From Oikopleura dioica (Eukaryota; Chordata; Appendicularia; Copelata; Oikopleuridae), in assembly GCA_907165135.1 (NCBI GenBank), contig OU015568.1, positions 3,976,501-4,040,500 on the forward strand: 64,000 nt of DNA, read 5' to 3'. This document shows, piece after piece, positions 35,101 to 46,879 of this stretch. The position numbers and the translations under genes were made by a program. Below the pieces are notes generated by a model. The model was not told the DNA's origin. It saw only the letters and a list, made by a program, of their open reading frames with translations, and made no database searches. Within the stretch, counting starts at the first letter, position 1. Every line of letters starts with the position of its first letter.

Positions 35101-38100
35101 TTCGCATCTGTCAAGCTTGCATTGAGTTTGTTGGCAGTATCTCTTTCTGCAGTGAGGTCGGCGATCGTCTTGTTGAGATCGTCGACTTCATTTTTGACCA
35201 AATCGAAATTCGCCCTGATGACTTTGTTCGCATCGGTCAAACTTGCATTGAGCTCGTTGGCAGCATCTCTTTCTTCAGTAACGCTGGTGATTTTCAAATT
35301 CAATGCGTCCACTTCATTCTTGACAATGTGGAAATTCGCGGTAAGAATGATGTTTGAGTTCTCAAGATCGAGAATTAGCTTATCAGCAGCCTTTTTATGA
35401 TTTTCCAAAATAGTTTTCTCCTTTTCCAAACCATAGATTTTGTCTAGAAGGTCAGAAACATGTCCAGCAACCTGCTTGAAATTAGCTTCAACAATCTTCG
35501 CAAGACTTTGTAAATTTTCAATTGTCTTATTCGCCTCATCAATATCTCCCGTCAGCTTTGCGCTTTCGCCGTCTTTTTCCGTAATCGTCTCAGTTAAAGT
35601 GACAATGTTACTTTCGAGGGATGAAATGGTTAGATGATGTTTTTGGATAATTGCATCTTTATCAGCAATTATCTCTGTTAGCGATGAATTTGTTTTGGTC
35701 AGTGATGAAATTTTTGACTTTTGGTGGAGAACCTTGGCTTCGAGAATTTTTATATTTGCTGCGAGGATTTTGTTCGCATCAAGATGATTTTCGTTGAGTT
35801 TTTGAGCATCGTCCCGTTCAGTTGTAAGGGTGTCGATTTCGTCTCCTTGGTCAATTATCATCTTCTGCAAAGATTCCACCTGATCATCAACCATTGAAAA
35901 ATTCGATTTCAGTACAAAAATCGAGGCTTCAAGATTTTGGTTGAGTTTTTGAGCATCGTCTCGCTCAGTTGTAAGCTTGTCGATTTCCGATTCTTGCTCA
36001 GCTATCTTCTTATTGAGAGAAACCACCTGGTCTTTAACCTTCGAGAAATTTTCTTCGATAATGAAGTTTGCATTTCCAAAGTCAACGATGATGTCATCAG
36101 CTTCTTTCTTCGCTTCTTTCAAATCTTCGTGCTCCTGTTCAAGCTTTGCTTTCTCCGTCTTGACAACAGCAAGTTCTTCAGACAAATCATCAAGATGTTT
36201 GTTCAATTTCTCCAAGTTTCCTTCGAGAATCTTGCTCATATCTGTCATATTTTCCAGAAGAAGTTGGGACTTCTCAAGATCTTCCTCAAGAACAGCCACT
36301 TTCTTGTTGGCGATGAAGAAATTTTGTGTCAAGATAACAGTACCAGCGGCAAGATTTTCATTGAGTTTCTGAGCAGAAGAAGTAACGGATATTCGTTCAT
36401 TCAAAAGGTCAACTTGATCTTTGACAAGCTTAATGTTTGCTTCCAAAATAGAATTGGCGCCGACAAGGCTTTCGTTGATCGTCAAGGCATTGTCTCTTTC
36501 TGAAGTAAGAGTGGCAACTTGTTGATTAAGTGAATCAACTTGGTTTTTGACCTTGCCGAAATTCGCTTTTAGGATCACCGTGGCACTGAGAAGATCCTCG
36601 CTTAGTTTCAAAGACTCATCCCTTTCAGAAGTAAGATCGGCAATCTTCTGATTTTGTGAATCGACTTGGTCTTTCACCGTCTCAAAATTCGCTGACAAGA
36701 TAGCATTTGCATCCGAAAGATCCTTGATGAGATTTTTCGCGTCGTCCCGCTGAGTCGCAAGGTGTTCAATCTCATCTTCCTGGACGATTATCTTCTGTCT
36801 GAGAGAATCCACCTGGCATTCAATCGTCGTGAAATTCGATTTTATAATCAAATTCGATTTTTCCAGATTTTGATTGAGTTTTTTGGCAGAATCTCGTTCA
36901 GTTCTGAGGTTTTCGATTTCCATTTGTTGATCAGCTATCGTCTTTTGGAGAGAGTCAACCTGATCTTTGACCGTCGAGAAGTTCGCTTCGACAATCATGT
37001 TCGCGTTTACGAAGTCAACAATTAGTTCATCAACTTCGTTTTTCGCGATTTCAAGGTCGTCAAACTGCTTCTGCAGAGCTGTCCTCGAATTTTCCGATGA
37101 CGTGAGCTTAATTTGAAGATCTGATTTTTCTGACTCAAGAGTGCCGATCTGATCTCGCATAGCTTTAACGCCGTCGATGATGAATTTGAAATTACCATTG
37201 ATGATCGTATTTGCACTTTCGTAGTCTTGGATAAGTTCATCAGCGATTCTTTTAGCGTCAGAAAGATCATGATATTTTTGACTAAGCAAATCGTGGTCTT
37301 CTTCGAGTTGTGCTTTTTCAGATTTGACATCAGAGAGTGCCACAGACAGTTCGTCGAATTGTTGTTTAAGTTTCATCAGGTTGCCTTCAAGAATTATGCT
37401 CATATCGGTCATGTTGTCCAATAGCAATTGAGCGTTTTCAAGTTCTTCCTCAAGATTTTTCTTATCCGATCTAAGCGTCGAGATCGTTTGATTAAGTCCT
37501 TGAACATGGTTGTTGACTAAACTGAAGTCAGCTTCCAGAATAACTGTAGCATCAAAGAGATCCTTATTGAGGTTCTTAGCTTCGTCCCTCTCAGCAGTAA
37601 GAGCGTCGATGTTTCGGCTAAGAGAGTCCACTTGATCATCGACTTTTTTGAAATTCGCCAATAAAATTGTGTTAGAATCCCGTAGATTCTCATTTAGCTT
37701 TTGAGCTCCATTCTTCTCAGAAGTAAGATCAGCAATCTGAAGATTCAAGGAAGCAACCTGGTCTTTTACAATCGCGAAGTTTGCTGCCAGAATAACATTA
37801 GAATTCTGAAATTCCTCATTCAAATCTTTCGCATCGTCCCTTTCTTTCGTTAGATTCGTGATTTGGAGTTCCTTAAATGCTACGTCATCATTCAAATCAG
37901 ATATCTGATTGTTCAGCAAATCGACGCGGTCTTTGACTATTCCCAAGTTTTCAGCAACGATGACGTTAGATTTTGCGAGATCGGAAACAAGACCGTTCGC
38001 CAAATCCCGTTCATCCTTGAGGTTGGTAATTTGACCGTCTTTAGCAGCTACTTGATCTTGTAGATCGGATATTTCTTGATTCAAGGACTCAACTTTATCC

Positions 38101-41100
38101 TCGACAATTTTGAAATTTTCAGCAATGATGATGTTAGAGTTTTCAAGGTCTGAGTTCAGATTTTTTGCTGCGTCTCTTTCCTCCGTAAGACTGCTGATAC
38201 GAAGGTCTTTAGCAGTCACTTGATCATGCAGATCCGAAATTCGCTGATTTAGGAAATCGACTTGATCTTTGACCTTCTCGAAATTCTCTGTCAGAATGAT
38301 GTTTGAGTTTTCGAAGTTAGATATCAGTTCTTTGGCCGCGTCTCTTTCATTTATTAGGTTGGTGATTTGAAGATCCTTAGCAGTAACTTGATCTTGAAGA
38401 TCCGAAATTCGTTCATTCAAGGAATCCACCTGACTTTTGACCGTTTTGAAGTTGGCTGCTAGAATGATACTTGCATCAAAAGGATTCCTATTGAGTTTCT
38501 CAGCGTTTTTCTTCTCAGTTGTAAGACTGGCGATTTCGAGATTCAACGTATCAATTTGATCATTCAACGACTTGAAAGTTTGGGCAATTATGACGTTCGA
38601 GTTTTGTAGATCAGTAATCAATTGATCAGCAATTTTCTTCTGCTCCTCAATTTTCGTTTTCGCTTCTTCCGTTGCAGTAAGTCTGCTCTGAAGATCTGTC
38701 TTTTCAGACTCAAGAGAACTGATCTGACTTTGGAGAGTTTTGACAGATTCACTGATGAACGTCAAATTACCGTTAATAATTGTTTTTGCGTTTTCGTAGT
38801 TTTTAATAAGTTCATCGGCGATTCTTTTTGCTTCAGAAAGATCACTGTACTTTTTATCAAGTAGATCCTTCTCAATCTTCAGCTTCGCATGTTCTTGATC
38901 CAAGATCTTTTTCGACTCTGTAAGACCATCAAAATCGCCCTGAAGCTTTGCTTTTGACGCCTTGACATCAACAAGCTCTTCAGTTAAATCCGTAACATGA
39001 TTCTTGATCTTCTTCAAATTTGCTTCGAGAATCTTGGTCATGTCATTCATGGTCGCCAATCGAAGCTTGTTGTCTTCAAGGTCTTTCTGAAGCTTTTGAT
39101 TTTCGCCTTGTAGTTGATCGTTATTGTTTTCAGATTTCTCAAGTTTTGCTTCAAGGTCCTTTTTCATCGCTTTCAGGTCGTCGATTCGCGCTTCTTTTCG
39201 CTTCTTATAATCGTCAAATTTAGCTTGAAGATCATTTTTCTCAGAAGTAAGCGCAAGAATATCCAATTGCTTTTCGATAACCTTCGCCTTTAGATCGTAG
39301 ATGTCGTCGCTTCCGTCAAACAGACCCTTCTTTTTCTTCTTATCCATGCGACCACTTTCGACAGAGGTATCGAGTGGAGTCACCACAACGATCGATTTTT
39401 CCCATTCGTAGTCTTCGATGAGAAGTCTTTGCTTCTCATTTTCTTCCTGAAGATCTTTCACATCATCCTTGAGGCGAATGATCGTTGAATCTTGATCCTT
39501 GATCTTGTCATTCATGGTAAGAGCGAGTTTCTGAAGCGTTTCGAAGTTAGCCTTGATGACGATGTTTGCATTTTCATAGCTCTGGATGAGAGCATCAGCT
39601 TTTCGTTTTTCATCAGACAGGGAATCCACTTGGTCTTTTAACAGATCAAAATTTGCCATCAAGATGATGTTGGCATCAGAAAGTCTGCTGATCAGATTGT
39701 GAGCATCGTCTCTTTCCGTAGTTAGATCATCTCGTTGAACACCGAGGTCGTCAACTTGCTGATTTAGGGCACCAACATTGCTTTTGAGCAAACTGAAATT
39801 TGCCTGGAGAATTGTGTTTCCATCGACCAGGTTCGCGTTCAGTTTCTGAGCAGCATCTCTCTCATTTGTGAGGTCCGAAATTTTCTGCTTCAGGGAATCC
39901 ACTTGATCTTGGATAATCTTGAAGTTCGCTTCGAAAATAATGTTGCCACCGACAAAGTTCTCATTGAGTTGCTGTGCCTTTCCAAGTTCTTTCTCCAGTG
40001 TGCCAATGTTATTTTTGAGGGATGAAATGGTTAGCTCATGATTGGTGATAATGCTGTTCTTATCATCAATGGAAGTTGTTAGAGATGAAATTTGTGTATT
40101 CAAGTCAAAAACCTTGGCTTCGAGAATCTTGAAGTTCGCAGCGAGAACTTTGTTTGCATCAAGAAGATTAACGTTAAGTTTTTGAGCGGCGTCGCGTTCT
40201 TCTGTCAGATTTGTAATTTGATCTTGTTGAACAGCTATCTTCTTATTTTGAGAATCAACTTCATCTTTCAACATCAAGAAATTTGCCTCTATGATGGTGT
40301 TAGAATTAACAAGGTCGACGATGAGCGCATCAGATATTTTCTTTTGCTCTTCAAGCGCTAACTTGTCAGACTCAAGAGAGCTGATTCGATCTTGCAGAAC
40401 TCTTACAGCGTCGACCAGAAGGTTGAAATTTGCTTCGATGACAATTCTAGCATAGTCCTTGTTTTCGAGAAGCTCATCTGCTTTTCTCTTCGCCTCAGCA
40501 AGATTATCGTAATTATCTTGAAGCGTTTGAAGCGATTTCTGAAGAGCTGATTTTTCATCTTTCAAAGTTTGGTTGTCATCCCTAAGTGACTGGACAAGAT
40601 CAGCTAGGAGCTTGGAATTTCCGTCGACCACAGTATTTGCGTTCTGGAGATCTTCGAGCTTGTTCTCCAAATCAGATTTGATCGTTTTCAGATCACCATT
40701 TTCAATCCTTAGAGATTTGACAGCGTCGACTAAGATCTTGAAGTTGGCCTCGATTACAATTTTGGCGTTGATATAGTCTTGAAGCTTCTTTTCCAAATCA
40801 GCTTTGTCGGCCTTGAGGGTTGCAATTTCATCCCTGAGAGATTTGACAGCGTCGACGAGAAGCTCAAAATTGGCTTCGATGACAATTTTTGCCTTCAAGA
40901 AGTCATCAATTTGTTTTTCGAGGTTCGCTTTGTCGGCTTTCAAGCTATCGTTTTCTGTCCTCAGAGATTTGACAGCGTCAACCAAAATCTTAAAGTTTGC
41001 CTCGATGACAATCTTAGCATTCGAAAAATCTTCGATCTGTTTTTCCAGATTTGTTTTTGTGACCTTCAGATCATCGTTTTCGGCTCTCAATGCTTTGACA

Positions 41101-44100
41101 GCATCGACCAGGAGGTTGAAATTGGCTTCGATGATGACCTTCGCATCGATGAATTTCTGAACCTTCTTCTCAAGATCGGCTTTGTCAGCTTTCAGAGCTT
41201 CATTTTCATCCCTGAGAGTCTGAACAGCAGTTGCTAGGAGCTTGAAATTAGCCTCAACAATTATATTCGAATTGGTCAAATCGTTGATAGTCTGTTCCAA
41301 ATCAGAGTTAGCAGCTTTCAAGTCGTCGTTCTCCGCCTCAAGCTTTGCTTTTTCAGTCCTCAGAGCAGCATTTTCATCGAGAAGAGATTTCACAGCAGAT
41401 TCAAGGGTCTTGAAATTTGCTTCAATAATCGAGTTCGCATTCATAAATGCTTGAAGTTGGTTCTTCAAATAAGCGTTTTTAATTTCAAGCGCTTCTTTTT
41501 CTTCCTTCAGAGTAAGTGCCAGCTTCATGATCTGGTTGAAGTTCGACTCTAGAATGATTGTCGCGTCGTGCAAATTTTTGATTGATCCTTCTTGCTCTTG
41601 ACATTTGATGTTCACAGCTTCAAAACTGACAGTAAGGGCGTCGTAATCGTGTTCGAGAGCTGATTTTTCTTTTTTCAACTGATCTCGTTCTTTTTCGGTT
41701 TCTGCTAACTCTGATGCAAGTCGAGTGTTTTCATCAATTTTCTCTTGAATAGTGGAGTTGAGTTTGACAGCTTCAGATTCGAGTGAAGCAATTTTCGCGG
41801 TGTCCAACTCGACCTGGTGCTGGAGAATCTCATGTTCTTGATCCAATATCTTCTTCTCTTTTTCAAGAGATGAATAGTTTTGCTGAAGATCGAGTTTTTC
41901 TTGCCTCAACGATTTCACCACACTAGCCAAGATCTTGAAATTGGCTTCGATAACAGCATTGGCTTTTGAAAAATCCTCAAATTGACTTTCAAGGTCTGCT
42001 TTTTCGATCTTCAGTGCGTTATTTTCATCATAAAGAGAATTGACAGCATCGACTAAAAGACTGAAATTGGCGTCGATGATAATCTGCGCGTTGTTTCGGT
42101 CTTCCAGTTGTTTCTCAAGATCAGCTTTCGCTGTTTTGAGAGCGTCATTATAATCGCGTAGGGCTTGAACAGCACTGGCGAGAATTTTGAAATTCGCTTC
42201 AATGATCTTATTCGCGTTTGATAAATCGAGAATCTTTTGATGCAAATCAGAGTTTGTAGCGTGAAGTTCATCGTTTTCTGCCTGAAGCATTTTGTAGGAC
42301 GTTGTCAAGTCGCTTAGATTCTTCTGAAGATTAACATTATCATTCTTTAAAGTTGTGTTTTCGTCAAGAAGCGATTTTACAGCTGATTCGAGAATCCTCA
42401 AATTCGCCTCCATGATGATGTTCGCATCGTCCATATTCTTGATCAGTTCTTCTTGTTGTTCACATTTGGCATTAACAGCTTCAAAACTCACAGTAAGAGC
42501 ATCAAACTTGTGTTCAAGGGCGATTTTTTCGTTTTCAAATAGATCTCGTTCTCGTTGCGTCTTCTTCAAGTCGGATCCAAGTCGAGTGATTTCACCAGCC
42601 ATTTCTTGGATTATTGAATTGCGTTCGACGGCTTCAGATTCAAGAGTGGCAATCGTCACGGTGTCAAAATCAACCTGTTTCTGAAGAATTGTGTATTCTT
42701 GGTCCAAGATTTTCTTTTCTTTCTCAAGAGATGCGTAGTCCGACTCCAGCTGTGCTTTTTCTCCCTTGAGATCAGAAATTTGCTTGAGAAAGGTAGAAAC
42801 ATGACCGACAAGTAGATTCACATTTGCTTCTATAACTTTGCTCAGGTTTTCAAAGTTTTCTAGAGCCAGATCGGCTTCTGCCTTTTCTTTTGCAAGAACA
42901 GCCTTTTCGGCTTCAGATTGTTTCAGCGAGTTCTTGAGGTTCGCGTTATCAACGACGAGATTTTTTAATTCCTTATCAAGCGCTGCGATTTGATCTGCCA
43001 TTTCTTGCTTTTTGATTTTGTCCGATTCAACTGTCGATTTTAAGTTTTCAGTCTCTTCCGTCAGTTTTTCGATGTTTGCCGTTAAAACCAAATTTGCATC
43101 GTTGAGATTTTTCTTCTCCGTTTCAAGCTGGTCGATGATGGAGTCTTTGTTCTTGATTTCATTTTGAAGATCATCAACTGTTGTTCGGAGAGCATTGACA
43201 AGAGTTAAGACAAGCTTGAAATTGGCCTCGATGAAGACATTGGCGTTTTTGAGATTGCCATTATCCCTTTCCAATTTCTCCGCTTGCTCTTTTTTAACTT
43301 CAAAGGCGACTGTCATTTCATTGAGCTTATGCTCAAGATCATCCTTCAAAGAAGTCAAGGCAGCATTTTCAGCAACTGATTTAGCGAGGGAATCGTCCAC
43401 CATGCCTTTCGCTTTGCTTAGACTCGTAAGGTTTGCATTGAGGGAGGAAACTTGGTCTTCAAGATCGTTGATTTTCTGGGTGTCGCGGAGGAGGTTTTCT
43501 TGAAGAATGTGATACTCTTGTTCGAGAATCTTCTTGGATTTGCTGACTTCGTTGAATTTTGCGTTTGTTGCGGATAATTTAGTTCTATTCATGGATGTTC
43601 AAAGAGCTCATATTTGCCAGAAATTTCAAAAATTATCATTTTTTTACGAAAAAAAAAAAAATTTACATCCATGTTCCTAAGTGAAGAGATCTCTTCATCT
43701 TGTTTGACAATTTTTGTTTTCTGGGCGGAAGAAATGATCTTCAAAACTTCAAAATTCGCAGCAATTATGATAAAGGCTGAGTCCAAGTTGCTATTTTGCT
43801 CCTTCAACTCACCATAAAGGTTCTTCAATTTGTTCTGGGCATATTTCAAACTGGCGATCTCTTCATTTTTATTGTTCAAAAGTCCATCTTTATCCTTGAT
43901 CTTTTGCTCGAGCAGGGATATTTTGGCTTTGAGTCTGTCGATTTCGGTGTTTTTCTGGGCGATAAGTTCGATTGCTTTATCTTTTCCATCGTGAAAAAAC
44001 TTGAGCTGGGCGGCTTGATCGTTTAGTTTTTGATTGAGGAGCTGTTGCTGTTGCTTGAGTGTTGCATTTTCGTTCTTTAACGCATCATTTTCAGCAATCT

Positions 44101-46873
44101 TGGAATTGATAATTTCCATTTTTTCCTTCAACTCATCTTCCTGTGCGGCAATAGTATCCCTTGCAGTCTTCAAGTCCTCGTCGAGATTCGCGCTTGCTAG
44201 TGACGCATTGGCCAAGTTGGTCGTTAAGTCGTCTTGAGAGGTTTAGTTATGAGAAAAAAGTTATGAATCATAACTTATGAATTGAGAAGAAGTTAAATCG
44301 TGAATGAGATGTTTTTCATGGAATTTGTGAATTTTTTGCGTAAATGCGTTGAATTTTTAAAACCCTTTCCTTGAAGCTTCTGAATTTCGTCGTTTTTGAG
44401 CTTGAGTTGACTTGCAAGATCATCATTTTCGGATCTAAAAAAATCATAACATTTGGTCAAATCAAAAATCAATAATTTAGCCAATCAAAAAGCTTCTTTG
44501 CTTTTAAAAAATGCAAATACTAACCTGAGTTGGAGATTTTCAGCTTTTGCATCGTCAAGTTCATTTTTCATTTTGTCCATGTCATACTTCATTCCATCAA
44601 GTAGCGCCTTGAGATCATCAATCTCCTGGCCTCTTTCTCGTACCTTCGTAGTAAGGGAGTCCATGTTGAACATGACGATGTCCAGAGCTTTGTCTTTTTC
44701 TATATTTTCGGATTTTAGCTTGTCGTTTTCTGCGTTCGAGTCGGCTAGTTGTTTTCGAAGATCAGCGAGGAGAGCATTTAGCTCGTCGATTTCTTCTTGT
44801 TTTTCGATGACGCTCATTTTGAGTCCGTAAATGTCTTCCGTAGGTTCATCTTGTTCGTTCTTGCTTTTGACGGTCTTAGCATCGAGTGGTGTTTTGAGAA
44901 TAATGTCGTTTTCCCATTGAAGATTGGTGATTTTCAAGTCCTTTGTGGCCAACTCGTCTTTCAATTGAGCGATGACAGCTTCAAGGTCCGCCAGTTCTTT
45001 ATTGGCATTGGCAAGTTTAGCATCGTGAATGGCGTTGTGGTTCTCCAAGTCGGCTTTTTCGGTCTTCAAGCGGTTGATTTGAGCACTTTGCGTGTCAACG
45101 TCCTTTTGAAGATCGTCAAAAGCGCCCTTGGCCGCGTCCAGATCAAATTGAATTTTGGCATTGAGTTCTTCTGAAGCCTTGAGCTGTTGTTTCAACTTCT
45201 CAAGCTCAGCAGACATGTCGATTCCATCGGTCGAGATATTCTTCGTTGATTTTGATTGTTTGCGCTCGTCCAAAATGGAAATGAAGCAACGAGCACCTTC
45301 TCGGCGGATTTTGCCGCCGTTGACATCATGGAAGACTCAACCGGATTTTCAAGATTTTAGGGACAATGTTATTCTTTTAATTGATTCTGGATCCGGGCCT
45401 AATATTATTTGGTCAATTTCTTCGCACTCAACTTTGCTTCGTTTGTGATTGATGCTCAAGGAAGAAGTAAAATCGTCGATGATGTCTTCAATCTGACCAG
45501 CAGGATTCACAAACATCAAACAAGTGAAATTTAACTAGCTCAACTATAAAAATCATAAATGATAAAGAATCATGCGTGATTATGCTGGTTCGTCTGGGTT
45601 TATCGTTATTTATGAGTTTGTGAATCCTAGCGAAATTGTCGTCTGTCCGCGTTTGTGGCCCGTTGGTACTATGATCTCACCTTTTTGAAGGTCAGAGTCG
45701 TTTCAAGGGAAGTTATTAACAAATACGTATAGCGCTACTACCTATTCAACTATTAAAAATTCGACCTCCATTCCTTTCCATCGTTGATATTTCGCCATGT
45801 TCGTTGCAATTTCAACGTGCCAAAAGGCTGTTACATCGTGATCAACGATCTTGTCAGTGACAGCACTGATGCTAAGGGATTGCCCGTGGCGGATCGAAGT
45901 AAGGACTCGATTCCACGAGACGCGGGGGACATCTTCAGAGATGGAGGCCACTAAAAATCAATTATTTTTTGAATAGTCAAAAGAACTGTCAAGCTACTCA
46001 GGTTTCTACTTAGTCTAAAAAACTTCTTTCTACTTTAAACATCCATAAGAAGATGACTCATATTTTAAGGAATTCTCAAAATATAAGAATTAATTTTTTT
46101 TAACTTACACTTAAGTTTTTTGATCTTTCTATCTGAAAAAAAAGCATATAAAAAGAACTAAAACTGTCGTTCTCAAATCAAAATTATGCTGAATTCACAA
46201 TTCATCGCAGTAAAAAGTACCTGAAGAGACCGAGGGCGTCCTTCGCAAGTGATAAATCTCCGAGCTTCCACTCGAGCTCCGCCGTATTTTTCGTCGTTCG
46301 GGAGTTAGCTGCGCGCTTGTCTTGCCATCCACGTGTATGATTTCATCACTTCCGGCGGCGCTTTTTCGTCTAGAAGTAGCTTGGTATCCGGCTTGATATT
46401 GAACCGACTCTTTTTGGATATTGAAGACGACAGCATCATTCGTTTTCGGGGTCTGTGGCTTGCGTCTCACCACTTGGGAACTGTTGAAGACTAAAAAAGT
46501 GCATTTTAGACTACTACTTTCGACTACGACCAGTTACCCCGGAGACTATTCCGCCACTCCCGCTGACTTGAATCTTAACAATTTATGATTTGTTTTTTAG
46601 TCGGGCGGACGAAAATCGTAAATGTGAGATTAGGGTGCTGATTCGCTTCCGTGAGCTGATAACTTATCAGTGATAAGTTAGACTTTTTGCAAAATAATCA
46701 AAAATTTGACAGAAAAATTAATTTTCCAAAAAACCGATTTGGTAGCCTTTATGTCGATCATACGATTAATAATGACTTGCTAGTTGCTACAGAGTTGAAT
46801 TTTCTCAAATAAAAAGACTCTTACGTGAATCATCTCTTCCAGTGGGCGGATCTCCCTCCACCATTTTGGCTCT
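29169..46873 (-). CDS. Giant coiled-coil protein with Calx-beta-like ends
   Basis: Start ATG near 46873 (MVEGDPPTG); N-terminal exons at about 46846-46873, 46221-46491, 45742-45951 and downward. A Ser/Arg-rich stretch leads to a Calx-beta-like domain (GQSLSISAVTDKIV, then GEIIVPTGHKRGQTTISL). Coiled coil follows: about 44.5-45.3 kb, short exons at 44382-44437 and 43.6-44.2 kb, one uninterrupted 9.3-kb exon (34251-about 43580), then 31.2-34.2 kb. Its unit is 42 residues (six heptads) with the core I-I-E-A-N-F-x-x-L-V-x-x-V-x-x-L. The C-terminus (about 29.4-30.6 kb) holds two Calx-beta-like domains (DISVNLEETKLDFQLART; EGRDFFCTKDVAGKIRFG) and an acidic linker. No signal peptide or helix is seen, so it is probably cytoplasmic and structural. 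The frame breaks at 34263-34267 (T5 on the + strand) and near 33170-33200. I do not recognise an orthologue. Confidence 0.75.
32151..32811. mobile_element. Near-perfect 661-bp palindrome (foldback element)
   Basis: Arms 32151-32460 and 32502-32811 (310 bp each) are inverted copies with only two mismatches that I can find, around a 41-nt loop. Each arm carries the same 64-codon open frame, with no recognisable domain. The element sits in intron 31965-32847 of the giant gene. ATATATCCAATT occurs on both sides (32113-32124 and 32810-32821), but 26 extra bases separate the left copy from the arm, so the target duplication is uncertain. Confidence 0.88.
34290..43400 (-). repeat. 126-bp (42-residue) coding repeat array
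   Basis: Within the giant exon the same 42-residue unit recurs dozens of times. For example, the aaattggcctcgatgac phrase recurs at about 126-bp spacing between 40740 and 41240. A second subtype (LTDANxVxRANFDLVxxEVDDLNKT) recurs at the same spacing between 34590 and 35330. Tandem duplication of a 126-bp unit is the simplest origin. Confidence 0.85.
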
Positions 46874-46879
46874 TGAAAG

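Noticed and set aside
34528..36372. Long plus-strand open frames opposite the giant exon
   Set aside because: They are antisense shadows of the 126-bp repeat. The Ser/Leu/Phe-rich translation follows from reading coiled-coil codons backwards.
45505..45630. Short inverted repeat (ggattcacaaac ... gtttgtgaatcc) near an exon edge of the giant gene
   Set aside because: The arms are only 12 nt with no target duplication, too little to call another element-made intron.
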